From PR03 sp031362725 (GTDB taxonomy: Bacteria; Myxococcota_A; UBA9160; PR03), in the NCBI GenBank assembly GCA_031362725.1, contig JANLTC010000109.1:1-16212 (forward strand): 16,212 bases of DNA, written 5' to 3'. The notes under the pieces were generated by a model. It was not told the DNA's origin and did no database searches. It was given only the letters and a program-made list of their open reading frames with translations. The translations under genes were made by a program, and so were the position numbers. This document shows, piece after piece, positions 1 to 7,729 of the stretch (the first letter of the stretch is position 1; every line of letters starts with the position of its first letter).

Positions 1-43
1 GTGTTGTTGTGGCCCCCCAACCCCCCCCCCCCACCCCCACGAC
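1..43. repeat. C-homopolymer / G-quadruplex-prone tract
   Basis: The + strand carries C runs of 6, 12 and 5 separated by one or two A residues (positions 13-38). On the minus strand this gives G runs of 6, 12 and 5 just downstream of the SRPBCC stop codon. Such runs can fold as a G-quadruplex, but they are also typical of low-quality contig edges. No gene is visible in these 43 bases. Confidence 0.6.
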
Positions 44-511
44 TCAGCAGGCGGCCAGGCCCTTGCCGCGGTGGCCGGCGTGGAGCAGGCGCGCGATCTC
101 GGCGACCTCCTGCCGCACCGAGCGCTGCCACCAGCTTCGGATCAGCAGATCGTGCAAGACGCCGAGCGGACCCCAGCCGAACTCCACCTCTTCGACGTGC
201 GTGAGGCGCGTCCCGCCCGCCACCGCGGAGATCTCGAACCACGCGTGCATCCCCTTGATGAAGCCGTGCTCGAGCGTGACGTCGATCTTGTGCGGCGGGT
301 CCCAGACGTAGCGCGTGATCACCGACCCCTTCGCGATCCCGAGGAAGGTGCCGTCCTCACGGGCGATCATCCCGTTCGGGATGTCGCCGAGCTTCGTCAC
401 CCACAGGATCTTCGTGTCGGCCTTGGTGTACTGCGCCGGGTCGAGGACGAAGTCGAAGACTTGCTGCGGTGTCACACCGGCCACCACCTCGGTTCCTTCG
501 CCGCGGATCAT
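44..511 (-). CDS. SRPBCC family protein (START/polyketide-cyclase-like fold)
   Basis: Predicted protein of 155 residues, the usual size for a single SRPBCC (Bet v1-like) domain that binds a hydrophobic ligand in a helix-grip cavity. The N-terminus has the family pattern of a beta strand (GEGTEVVAGV) followed by PQQVFDFVLDP, the helix that opens the fold. Later come alternating strands (GTRLTHVEEVEFG) and a long C-terminal helix (LLIRSWWQRSVRQEVAEIARLL). There is no signal peptide, so it is probably cytoplasmic. I chose the ATG at 511 because family homology starts there. An in-frame ATG at 565, with a GAGGG sequence upstream, would add 18 polar residues and overlap the divergent gene's start. 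Ligand and pathway cannot be told from sequence; it could be a polyketide cyclase-like protein or a generic lipid-binding protein. Confidence 0.8.
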   Translation of the reverse strand: MIRGEGTEVVAGVTPQQVFDFVLDPAQYTKADTKILWVTKLGDIPNGMIAREDGTFLGIAKGSVITRYVWDPPHKIDVTLEHGFIKGMHAWFEISAVAGGTRLTHVEEVEFGWGPLGVLHDLLIRSWWQRSVRQEVAEIARLLHAGHRGKGLAAC

Positions 512-563
512 CGCGCCACCGTAGCGCTCGAGTCCGTCTCCGCGCCGGTCGATACGGGACGTC

Positions 564-917
564 ATGACCGAAGCCCTCGTCGCGTTCGGCCTCTTCGCGG
601 CACTCGGCGTGCTCGCGGCACTGCTTGCGATCGCGCCGACGACGCTGTTGCTCTTCGGCTTCTGGACCGCCGTGGCGGGGCTCGCATTCGGCGTGCCGAC
701 CGGCGCGGTCTACCACGTCGCGTTGCGACGCGCGTTGCTCGGTGCGCAGCGCCTGCCGGCGCGCTGGTGGCTGCACCCGACGTCGTTGCACGACGAGATC
801 CCGAACCCGGTCCGCGCAGGCGTCCTCGCCTGGTGCTACGCGGGCGCTCTGGGATTCCTCGTCACGGTCGCCGGCTGCGGCCTGGTGGCGATCGCCGCGC
901 TCCGCCTGCCATCGTGA
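564..917 (+). CDS. Small membrane protein, hypothetical
   Basis: Predicted protein of 117 residues with about three transmembrane segments: residues 5-25 (Ala/Leu-rich), 28-50, and 90-113 near the C-terminus. The middle (about residues 55-85) is a polar, Arg-rich loop containing PARWWLHPTSLHDEIPNP, which may be an amphipathic or interfacial segment. The ATG at 564 has GGGA seven bases upstream. I do not recognise the family. It is divergent from the SRPBCC gene and convergent with the polytopic membrane protein that ends at 969, so it is probably a single-gene unit. Codon use matches its neighbours. A function cannot be assigned. Confidence 0.7.
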   Translation: MTEALVAFGLFAALGVLAALLAIAPTTLLLFGFWTAVAGLAFGVPTGAVYHVALRRALLGAQRLPARWWLHPTSLHDEIPNPVRAGVLAWCYAGALGFLVTVAGCGLVAIAALRLPS

Positions 918-968
918 CCAGGGTCGCAGATCGGGCACGCAGCAGGATGCCTGCGAGGAGAACGCGTT

Positions 969-1754
969 TCAGCTGGGGCTTCGATGGCGTGCCGCGACCG
1001 CGCTCCGGTACGCGCGCGGCGGGAAGAACGCGAGCCCGTAGCTGACCGCGACACCAATGCCTGCGAGACCCGATGCGAGGAAGGTCGGAGCGGCCACCGC
1101 TGCGAGATCCGAGGCGGTGCCGGTCAGCTGCAGCATCGCGAACGCGCCGATCGCCAGCATCGCGAAGCGCGCAACCGACCCGACTCCCCACAGCAGGAAG
1201 CGATCGACCACGATCGGCTCGGCAAGACCCAGCAGCATCCGCTTGCGCAGCGCGGCGAAGTAGAGGAGCGGCTCAGCGAGCGTCCACAGCGACGCCACCG
1301 TGAACGCCGCGTAGAGCAGCCAGAACCAGAATCCTTCCGGTCGTCCGTGCCGGAACGAGCCACTCGCGGCGCCACCGACGTACCCGACGACGAGCAGCGC
1401 GACGGACGCGGCGAGCAGCCCCCGCCCGAGGCGCGTCGCGCGCCGGAACACCCGATAGTTGAAGACGAGCACCGCCGTGACGCCGAGCAGCGACGCGCCA
1501 TTACCGACGTAGAGAAGCGTCGAAACGAGTGCATGCGACGCTTCGGGTTCGATGGCCAGCGCGTACCCCGAGCCCTGCAGTGCGTAGCCGAGCGTGCAGC
1601 AGAGCAGGAAGTGCGCGGAGAGCAGCGCCTCGGGAAGCTGGCGCGTGCGGCGCGCCAGCAGCGCCAGCCGCACACCGAGCGTCACCATCGCGGCGAGGTA
1701 CGCGAGCTGCGAAATGCCGAGGATGATCTGCGCCGACGTACCGATCCCGGTCAT
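969..1754 (-). CDS. Polytopic (about 7-TM) membrane protein, hypothetical
   Basis: Predicted integral inner-membrane protein of 261 residues. Hydrophobic stretches lie near residues 7-30, 45-65, 75-98, 112-130, 145-165, 180-205 and 215-245, separated by short Arg-rich loops, giving about seven helices. There is no signal peptide and no enzyme motif that I recognise. The ATG at 1754 is preceded by a GCGGGGG Shine-Dalgarno-like run six bases away. A TTG two codons upstream (1760) is a less likely start. It lies 46 bp downstream of the amidohydrolase on the same strand and is probably co-transcribed with it. A 7-TM sensor-like domain is possible, but no attached signalling domain is present. Function unknown. 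Confidence 0.75.
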   Translation of the reverse strand: MTGIGTSAQIILGISQLAYLAAMVTLGVRLALLARRTRQLPEALLSAHFLLCCTLGYALQGSGYALAIEPEASHALVSTLLYVGNGASLLGVTAVLVFNYRVFRRATRLGRGLLAASVALLVVGYVGGAASGSFRHGRPEGFWFWLLYAAFTVASLWTLAEPLLYFAALRKRMLLGLAEPIVVDRFLLWGVGSVARFAMLAIGAFAMLQLTGTASDLAAVAAPTFLASGLAGIGVAVSYGLAFFPPRAYRSAVAARHRSPS

Positions 1755-1800
1755 GCCCAACCCCCGCTCTCGAAGCGGATCGGTCGAACGAGCGCTCCTG

Positions 1801-3525
1801 CTAATGCATTTGTGGGGGCTTCGACGCGGATCCGGGGCGCTGGTAGACCGTGCGCCCGGCTACGATCGTTTCGACCACCTGCACTTCGTCGATCGCCGCC
1901 GGATCGGCGAGCGGCGAGCGGTCGAGCACGACCAGATCCGCGAGCTTGCCGACCTCGAGCGAGCCGCGGTCGCCCTCCAGGAAGTGCTGGTGGGCGGCAT
2001 CGATCGTCACGCCGCGCAGCGCGCGGAGCACGTCGATGCGCTGCTCCGCGCCGAGCACCGCGCCGCTGGTCGTACGCCGATTCACCGCCGACCAGACGAT
2101 GCGCAGCGGCTCCATCGGCACGACCGGCGTATCGGCGTGCAGCGTGAACGGGATGCCACGGCGCGCCGCGCTGGCTGCCGGCGAGATGCGAGCGGCGCGC
2201 TCGGGACCGAGGAACACATCGCGGTGGCGATCGCCCCAGTACCAGGTGTGCAGCACGAAGAAACTCGGAATCACGCCGAGGGCGGCCATCCGGTCGAGCT
2301 GGTCCTCACGCGCGGTCTGGGCGTGCACGATCACCGGCCGCGCATCGGGTCGCGGGTGCGCGCGCTGCGCGGCCTCGAACGCGTCGAGGATGTCGTCGAT
2401 CGCGGCGTCGCCGTTGCCGTGGATCGCGACCTGGAGACCCGCCGCGTACAGGCGATCGACCCACGCGATCAGCTTGTCGCGCGGGATCCGCGGATAGCCG
2501 CGGAACGACGCGTCTTCACGCTGCGGCGCGACGAAGTACGGCTGTGACAAGTAGCCGGTGTATCCCTGCAGCGAACCGTCGGCGACCAGCTTCACCGCAC
2601 CGATCCGCAGCCACGGGTCACCCGCCGGCGGCGCGAGCGAGCCATCGATCAACGCGTCGCCGGCCTCTTCTCCCGGCCAGAGCACGAGCCGCAGCGGCAA
2701 CAGGCGCAACCGGGCGAGCCAGGAGAGACTCTGGATCTGCGCCGCGGTGGCAAAGCCGTTCTGCGCCGTCGTGACGCCCGCCGCGAGATAGATCGCGGTG
2801 CCGCGACGCAGCACACGCAGCGCATCCGCGGTGCCCAGATCCATGATCGCGCGCGTCGCCGACTCCGCGGCGCGCTCCTCGAGCACGCCGTCGGGCGCAC
2901 CGCTCGCGTCGCGACGAATGCGACCGCCCTCGGGATCGGGCGTCGCCGCGGTGATGCCCAGCTTATCGAGCGCGTAGGAGTTCAGTGCTGCCAGGTGACC
3001 CGAGACGTGCAGCGCCGCGACCGGATGCCGCGTCGAGACCCGATCGAGATCGCTGCGTGTCGGATGGCGCTGCTCGGCCATCAACGTGTCGTCGTACCCG
3101 ACGCCGAAGATCCATTCGCCCTCGTCCTTGCGCGGAACCCATTCGCCGAGACGCGCGACGAGATCCTCGATGCTCCGCACCGTGCCGATCGGCGGCGCAT
3201 TGAGATCGGCCGCGATCACATCGACACCGGCAGCTGGGAAGTGGCTGTGTGCATCGACGAAACCCGGCAACAGCGCGCGACCGTCCAGCTCGACGACACG
3301 CGCGCGGTTCGTCTCCGCCCAGCCGCGCAGCTCCGCGTCGCTGCCGGCCGCCGCAATGCGATCGCCCACGACGGCGAGCCCCGCGACGACGCGATTCTCG
3401 GCGTCCATCGTGAACACCGGCCCGCCGACGTAGACCGTACGCGCAGGCGGGCGCGCGATCCAAACCAGGATCGCGACGCCGACGACGAACGCCGCGATGA
3501 CGCGAAGCCGCGTCAGGCGCAGCAT
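1801..3525 (-). CDS. Amidohydrolase family protein (YtcJ-like), membrane-anchored
   Basis: Predicted metal-dependent hydrolase of 574 residues in the amidohydrolase superfamily (Amidohydro_3, YtcJ/exoenzyme-regulatory-protein group), whose members cleave amide or related bonds in usually unknown substrates. Visible signatures are the metal ligands H93 and H95 in DAHSHFP, the K312 region (VKLVADGSLQG), H369 in IHGNGDA, H401 in VHAQTA and D465 in LHADTPV. The composite beta-sandwich is at both ends (VYVGGPVFTMDAENRVV and the C-terminal GKLADLVVLDRSPL). A hydrophobic N-terminal helix at residues 8-23, lacking a clear cleavage site, suggests a membrane anchor with the enzyme on the periplasmic side. 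The start codon overlaps the end of the small upstream gene by 13 bp, implying translational coupling. The substrate cannot be inferred. Confidence 0.88.
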   Translation of the reverse strand: MLRLTRLRVIAAFVVGVAILVWIARPPARTVYVGGPVFTMDAENRVVAGLAVVGDRIAAAGSDAELRGWAETNRARVVELDGRALLPGFVDAHSHFPAAGVDVIAADLNAPPIGTVRSIEDLVARLGEWVPRKDEGEWIFGVGYDDTLMAEQRHPTRSDLDRVSTRHPVAALHVSGHLAALNSYALDKLGITAATPDPEGGRIRRDASGAPDGVLEERAAESATRAIMDLGTADALRVLRRGTAIYLAAGVTTAQNGFATAAQIQSLSWLARLRLLPLRLVLWPGEEAGDALIDGSLAPPAGDPWLRIGAVKLVADGSLQGYTGYLSQPYFVAPQREDASFRGYPRIPRDKLIAWVDRLYAAGLQVAIHGNGDAAIDDILDAFEAAQRAHPRPDARPVIVHAQTAREDQLDRMAALGVIPSFFVLHTWYWGDRHRDVFLGPERAARISPAASAARRGIPFTLHADTPVVPMEPLRIVWSAVNRRTTSGAVLGAEQRIDVLRALRGVTIDAAHQHFLEGDRGSLEVGKLADLVVLDRSPLADPAAIDEVQVVETIVAGRTVYQRPGSASKPPQMH

Positions 3526-3758
3526 CGCCGATGGCCCCGCGGCGTCGCGCTGCGACGCTGCGACGGGTGCGGGTTGCGACCTGCACGCTGCGGCCCGCCG
3601 ACCCAGTCGATCATCTGCGGATCTGCGTCACGCAATTCGCCCGCTTGCCAGCGACCGGCTGCATCGAACAACCCCGCGCGACCGTCCTGCTCGACGCGCA
3701 TGAGTCCATCGTCCTGCAGCACGTAGAGTGCGCCCGTCTGCGGATGGCGAGGTTTCAC
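3513..3758 (-). CDS. Small hypothetical protein upstream of the amidohydrolase
   Basis: About 81 residues from a GTG at 3758. The first ~57 residues look like a compact beta-rich domain: HPQTGALYVLQDDGLMRVEQ, then GRAGLFDAAGRWQAGELRD and ADPQMIDWVGG. This resembles short hypothetical proteins built around a 'GLFD..GRW..GELR.ADP' core, recalled from memory and not searched. The last ~22 residues are Arg/Ser-rich and run 13 bp into the amidohydrolase gene. The reading frame extends further upstream, but that part is Arg/Ala-rich and unlikely to be translated. The gene is divergent from uppP. Function unknown; the overlap suggests it is expressed with the amidohydrolase. Confidence 0.6.
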   Translation of the reverse strand: MKPRHPQTGALYVLQDDGLMRVEQDGRAGLFDAAGRWQAGELRDADPQMIDWVGGPQRAGRNPHPSQRRSATPRGHRRCCA

Positions 3759-3870
3759 CGCCCGCGATACTACGCCAAACACGCTGCGTTGCGACGCCGC
3801 GGCCTCGCGGGAACCGGCACGCGGCGGTAGCGTGCGCGGCTCGCGCGGCGCGGCTGCGCGAAGCGCATGC

Positions 3871-3880
3871 AAGAGGGAGG
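3871..3880 (+). promoter_or_regulatory. Strong ribosome binding site of uppP
   Basis: AAGAGGGAGG lies six bases before the GTG at 3887. It fixes the start of uppP, because an upstream ATG in the same open frame (3728) would add 53 Arg/Ala-rich residues that do not fit the family. Confidence 0.8.
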
Positions 3881-3886
3881 CATTTC

Positions 3887-4741
3887 GTGGAGTCGTGGCA
3901 GGCAGTCGTCCTCGGTCTGGTCGAGGGCATCACCGAATACCTGCCCGTTTCGTCGACGGGTCACCTGATCCTCACGTCGTCGCTGCTCGGCCTCGTCGCG
4001 CCCGCGAACCAGCAAGCCGTCGCGACCTTCGAAATCGCGATCCAGGGCGGCGCGATCCTCGCGGTGATCGGTCTCTACTGGAACCGCGTAGTGCAGATGC
4101 TGCGCGGACTCGCCGGCCGCGACGCAGAAGGGCGCCGCCTCTTCGGGCTGATCGTGGTGGCCTTCCTGCCCGCCGCCTTGCTCGGCCCGCTGCTCGACGA
4201 TCCGATCGACGCGTATCTGTTTCACGCTGGACCCGTACTGCTCGCCCTCTTCGCGGGTGGGCTGTGGATGATCTGGCTCGATCGCCACTATCCGCCCGGG
4301 CAGGGCCTCGGCATCGGCTCACTGCGCTGGCAGCAAGCGCTCGCGATCGGGCTCTTCCAATGCGCGGCGATGTGGCCAGGCACTTCGCGATCGATGATGA
4401 CGATCGCCGGCGGCATAGTGCTCGGTTTGCGCGCACGCGACGCCGCGGAGTTCTCGTTCCTGCTCGGCGTACCCACGCTCGGCGCCGCGTGCGGCTACAA
4501 GCTGCTGAAGAATCTGCTCGCGTCGATGCACGGCGGCACGCCGAACCTGTTCGAGCAGCTGGGCGTCGGACCGGTGCTGCTCGGCTTCGCGGTCGCCGCG
4601 CTGTCGGCGGCGATCGCGGTGCGCTGGCTGGTCGCGTTCCTGCAGCGCCATGGACTCGCGGCGTTCGGCTGGTACCGCGTGGCGTTGAGCGTCGTGCTCG
4701 GTGCGCTGGCGCTCGCAGGCGTGGTCAGCCTCGACGGCTGA
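3887..4741 (+). CDS. uppP: Undecaprenyl-diphosphatase UppP (BacA family)
   Basis: Integral membrane phosphatase of 284 residues that converts undecaprenyl diphosphate to undecaprenyl phosphate, recycling the lipid carrier for peptidoglycan and other envelope polymers. High levels in other bacteria give bacitracin resistance. The first conserved motif (EGITEYLPVSSTGH) supplies E13, E17, S22, S23 and H26, matching E. coli E17, E21, S26, S27 and H30 with an offset of four. The second motif PGTSRS supplies R168, matching E. coli R174. The GTG start at 3887 is set by a strong AAGAGGGAGG ribosome binding site six bases upstream; the frame is open further upstream but has no such site. About eight hydrophobic helices are visible. 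It ends 24 bp from the convergent GH30 gene. Confidence 0.95.
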   Translation: MESWQAVVLGLVEGITEYLPVSSTGHLILTSSLLGLVAPANQQAVATFEIAIQGGAILAVIGLYWNRVVQMLRGLAGRDAEGRRLFGLIVVAFLPAALLGPLLDDPIDAYLFHAGPVLLALFAGGLWMIWLDRHYPPGQGLGIGSLRWQQALAIGLFQCAAMWPGTSRSMMTIAGGIVLGLRARDAAEFSFLLGVPTLGAACGYKLLKNLLASMHGGTPNLFEQLGVGPVLLGFAVAALSAAIAVRWLVAFLQRHGLAAFGWYRVALSVVLGALALAGVVSLDG

Positions 4742-4765
4742 TCCGATGCGAAGCGCGGCGCGTGG

Positions 4766-6160
4766 TCACGGATCGAGCGACCAGATCAGCGTCGCAACCG
4801 AACGTGCCGGCATCAGCAGCGAGCGGTCCGCGAATCGATCGGCCGAGTCGGGCGAGACAGCCGCGCCCGACTCGAGCAGGGACGTCCGCACCACCTCCGG
4901 CGCGCCGCTGAGGTTCGCGCCGTTGAAGACGGCCCAGCGCGGCGCGTCTGCGCGGTTGATCGCGACCGCCACGAGCTTGCCGGCCGCGTCGTCGCGGAAC
5001 GCGGTGACGAGCAGGTCGGCGTCGTCGCTCGACGCATCGATGCGCACCGCGCCCGGGCGCACGTACTTCGCGTACTGACGCAGCGTCCAATACTTCGGCG
5101 TCACCGTATAGCCATGGGCGCCTGGCGTGGTCGGGATCACGATGGCGGCCTCGCCGGGACCGCCGGGCCGGTAGAGGTTCCACATCACGTACATCGAGAC
5201 CCCGTTCACGAGCGACTCGTGGATCAGCTCGGCCTGCCAGATGCCCTCGTCGTGGGTGCCGTAGCCCTGGAACGTCGTGTTCGAGAACTCGGTCATCCAC
5301 AGCGGCATCCCAGCGGGAGCGGGGCTCGCAACCCGCTCGACCTCTGCCGCGACCGTGGACGAGTCGGGATACACGGTGCCGCCATAGAGGTGGAAGCCGA
5401 CCGCGTCGAAGAGCGAGAGGGCCGTCGGCTTGGCGAGCAGCGCCGGCAGGAACGTCTGCACGAAGTTGGCGACCGCGTTGTCCGGCCCGTGCAGCCGGGT
5501 GCTGTGGCCGTCGGCGACGATCCGCTGCGCGACGGCTTCGATCGTCTTGCCCATGCGCGTCGGCGAATAGGTGTTGGCGTCCCACGGTGACGCCGCCTCC
5601 GGTTCGTTCTGGATCGACAGCGAGTCGAGCGGATGACCGGCTTCCTCGAGGTACGAGAGGTACACCGAGAAGAATTCGGCGAGTTCGGCATCCATGCCGG
5701 GCAGCAGCGTGCCACCGCAGCACTCCTGGTTGGTCGTCTTCATCCAGGCCGGCGGCGTCCAGAGCGCGCCCAATAGAAACGGGTGATTGCCGCGCGCGAA
5801 GATCTCGGCGAGCTGCCACAGGTGATCGTCGGGACGCACGAAACCAGCCGCGTTCACGTGCACCGGATCGGCGTCGTCGTTCGCCGGTTCCATCGCGGGA
5901 CGCGGCTTGATGCGCACCACCGACGGCGCGAGATCGCCGAACACCAGGTCGAGCACTTCGCTGCGATCAGGCTCGGGCATCGCGCGCAACTCGCTCTCGT
6001 TGGCCGCCGACCCACCGAAGCCGTCGATGATTTGGTAGGGGATCGCCGGATCGAGCGCGATCGCGACCGCGGGAGCCAGTGTGCGCGGGGAGCTGCAAAG
6101 CGCGCCGCCGAATGCGAGAGGCGCCAATAGGATTGCGAGCAGGGTCGTACGGGGGTGCAT
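4766..6160 (-). CDS. Secreted glycoside hydrolase family 30 protein
   Basis: Predicted 464-residue exported enzyme with a (beta/alpha)8 barrel plus a C-terminal beta domain, as in GH30 (glucosylceramidase, beta-1,6-glucanase, xylanase and related activities). The ATG at 6160 begins a Sec signal peptide (MHPRTTLLAILLAPLAFGG). The barrel starts with IIDGFGGSAANESE, followed by the conserved LWTPPAWMKTT segment. The acid/base is E186 in SIQNEPE and the nucleophile is E291 in WMTEFSN, the retaining pair of clan GH-A. CCGG at about residues 147-150 may form a disulfide outside the cytoplasm. Length is normal for the family. A TTG 14 codons upstream would spoil the signal peptide. Substrate is uncertain. 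It is divergent from the ACP gene by 240 bp and convergent with uppP. Confidence 0.9.
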   Translation of the reverse strand: MHPRTTLLAILLAPLAFGGALCSSPRTLAPAVAIALDPAIPYQIIDGFGGSAANESELRAMPEPDRSEVLDLVFGDLAPSVVRIKPRPAMEPANDDADPVHVNAAGFVRPDDHLWQLAEIFARGNHPFLLGALWTPPAWMKTTNQECCGGTLLPGMDAELAEFFSVYLSYLEEAGHPLDSLSIQNEPEAASPWDANTYSPTRMGKTIEAVAQRIVADGHSTRLHGPDNAVANFVQTFLPALLAKPTALSLFDAVGFHLYGGTVYPDSSTVAAEVERVASPAPAGMPLWMTEFSNTTFQGYGTHDEGIWQAELIHESLVNGVSMYVMWNLYRPGGPGEAAIVIPTTPGAHGYTVTPKYWTLRQYAKYVRPGAVRIDASSDDADLLVTAFRDDAAGKLVAVAINRADAPRWAVFNGANLSGAPEVVRTSLLESGAAVSPDSADRFADRSLLMPARSVATLIWSLDP

Positions 6161-6168
6161 CGAAGCCA

Positions 6169-6197
6169 ATTCTAGAGAGCCACGGATGGGATGCCCA
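6169..6197 (-). promoter_or_regulatory. Possible promoter of the GH30 gene
   Basis: On the minus strand TGGGCA is followed after 17 bases by TAGAAT (5 of 6 to TATAAT), ending eight bases before the ATG at 6160. If used, the transcript would be leaderless or nearly so. There is no good Shine-Dalgarno before this ATG, which is consistent. This is a pattern match only. Confidence 0.3.
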
Positions 6198-6400
6198 GCC
6201 AAATCGGCCCCTGCGCGGGATCGATCGGGAGTTGCCCATCGCGATTCCCGCAGCGCGGGTCACCTTGCTGCGCATCCTGCGAGCCTGCACGACGGTGGTA
6301 TCCTGCGGCGCCCGCGGACGGCGCAGCGGCGGTCCGACCGAGATCGGGAGATCGGGATCGAGGCTTCCGCCAGCCTGGCAGAGGCCGAAGAGGAGCAGCA

Positions 6401-6649
6401 ATGGGTGTGGACGAGATCGTCGCGGGGCTGAAGCAGCAGCTCGCAGAACTGTCGGAGGGCAAGCTGCAGGCGAGCGCCATCGACGGCAAGGGACATCTTT
6501 TCGACTACGGCTACGTCGACTCGCTCTCCGCCGTGATGTTCATCGCTCACATTGAAGAACAATACGGTGTGCAGATCGAGGACATGGACCTGATCGAGAA
6601 GTTCACGACACTCGACGCGATCGCGCGTCATGTCGCGGCGAACGGTTGA
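6401..6649 (+). CDS. Acyl carrier protein, free-standing
   Basis: Predicted protein of 82 residues, typical of an acyl or peptidyl carrier protein that holds an acyl chain on a 4'-phosphopantetheine arm. The attachment serine is S41 in FDYGYVDSLSAV, at the start of helix II. Helix II continues as AVMFIAHIEEQYGVQIEDMD and helix III/IV as IEKFTTLDAIARHV. The motif is DSL with YGYVD before it, like stand-alone carriers of secondary pathways and unlike the GADSLD form of housekeeping AcpP. The ATG at 6401 has AGGAG five bases upstream. It ends four bases before the ATG of the LnmK-like gene, so the two are almost certainly co-translated and the carrier is the likely partner of that enzyme. Confidence 0.93.
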   Translation: MGVDEIVAGLKQQLAELSEGKLQASAIDGKGHLFDYGYVDSLSAVMFIAHIEEQYGVQIEDMDLIEKFTTLDAIARHVAANG

Positions 6650-6653
6650 TCCC

Positions 6654-7691
6654 ATGGCGAGTGAGTGGAACGACTACGAGCTGCTCGTACAGATGCCGCA
6701 CATGGCGCCGGGTGAGAAGCTTTCGGAAGTCGAGTTCCTGAAGATGCTCGCCGCGTTCCAGTGGGAGTCGATCGCGCGGGCACTCGGCCGGCGGCCTCCG
6801 GAACTGATGAACGCGCAGCACGATCGCCTCTACGGTTCGGTGATCGACGTCGAGCTCAACCTGGGCGAGCGCCACAGCATGGAAGTGCTCGGCGAGGACG
6901 TGAACATCCGCCTGCGCAATCGCGTGCGTTTCTTCGCGAAAAAATTCGTCGAGGGACTCTTCGTCTTCGACGACCACGAGATCCCCGAGAAGACGCTCGC
7001 GTCGATCGAGACGCGCAAGGATCTGCAACAGCTGCGCAGCTCGTGGGCATGCATGACGAACGCGTTCATCGCGCGCGGCGGCACGAACGTGAAGCTCAAG
7101 GTCTTCCGTCCGGTGGGTGCCGACGACGGCGTCGCCGAACTCTCCGAGACGCCGATCGGGATCATCGAGCAGGGACGCGTGCAGCGCAGCGGCGAAATCG
7201 ATCCCCTGGGCGACGAACCCAGCAGCGCGATCGCGATCGTGCCCCGCATCGATGCGCCGATCCGTTACGAGATCATCCCCGAGAGCGATCTGAACGGCGC
7301 CGGGCTGGTCTACTTCGCCCGCTACGAAGCGATGATGAACTACGGCGAACGCCTCTTCCTGTCGAACCACCTCACCAGGCCATTCTCCGCCGAGCTGATC
7401 TCGTACCTCTCGACGGAACACCGCAAGGCGTATTTCTTCGCCAACGCGGCGCCCAACGACAGCGTCGACATTCGCGTCGGAGCGCGCGTGCTACCGCCGG
7501 GCAGCTACGTCGGCCCGCCGGAAGGCGTCGCGTATCGCGTGCCGATGAAGTTGCTGTTCCGCATCGATTTGTACCGCGGCTCGGACAACGTGCTGATGGC
7601 GAGTTCGCTGGTGCGCAAGTCATTGAACGTGCCTGGCTCCGCCAAGGCCGTATTCGCCGAAGTCGAACGCTTCCTACGCACCAGCTCCTGA
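6654..7691 (+). CDS. LnmK-like acyltransferase/decarboxylase (double hot-dog fold)
   Basis: Predicted protein of 345 residues resembling the LnmK/Pnap_2097 biosynthetic family. LnmK of leinamycin biosynthesis loads methylmalonyl from CoA and decarboxylates it to give propionyl-ACP. The N-terminal signature is QMPHMAPGEKLSEVEFLK followed by WESIARALGRRPPEL and HDRLY. Y60 in that last motif sits where LnmK has its reported active-site Tyr62, by my unaligned reading. A second hot-dog half appears from about residue 200 (IIPESDLNGAGLVYFARYEAMMNYGER), where DLNGAGLVYFARY resembles thioesterase-type hot-dog helices. The C-terminus has RIDLYRGSDNVLMASSLVRKS. It sits four bases after the ACP stop with no separate Shine-Dalgarno, so it is translationally coupled. 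The acyl group is unknown; a pure thioesterase or acyltransferase role is the alternative. Confidence 0.8.
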   Translation: MASEWNDYELLVQMPHMAPGEKLSEVEFLKMLAAFQWESIARALGRRPPELMNAQHDRLYGSVIDVELNLGERHSMEVLGEDVNIRLRNRVRFFAKKFVEGLFVFDDHEIPEKTLASIETRKDLQQLRSSWACMTNAFIARGGTNVKLKVFRPVGADDGVAELSETPIGIIEQGRVQRSGEIDPLGDEPSSAIAIVPRIDAPIRYEIIPESDLNGAGLVYFARYEAMMNYGERLFLSNHLTRPFSAELISYLSTEHRKAYFFANAAPNDSVDIRVGARVLPPGSYVGPPEGVAYRVPMKLLFRIDLYRGSDNVLMASSLVRKSLNVPGSAKAVFAEVERFLRTSS

Positions 7692-7729
7692 TCTCGTCCG
7701 CAAACCCCGCAGCCCCTTGACTCGTGTGG

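Noticed and set aside
71..1045. 324-codon plus-strand open frame over the SRPBCC and membrane-protein genes
   Set aside because: Arg/Asp-rich composition with no domain pattern; it is antisense to the SRPBCC gene and out of frame with the membrane-protein gene.
984..2547. Long plus-strand open frames opposite the 7-TM and amidohydrolase genes
   Set aside because: They are mirror frames of genes with clear protein features and are highly charged and low-complexity.
4766..6160. Lipoprotein signal on the GH30 enzyme
   Set aside because: The cysteine after the signal peptide is preceded by Ala-Leu; Leu directly before Cys does not fit a lipobox, so ordinary Sec secretion is more likely.
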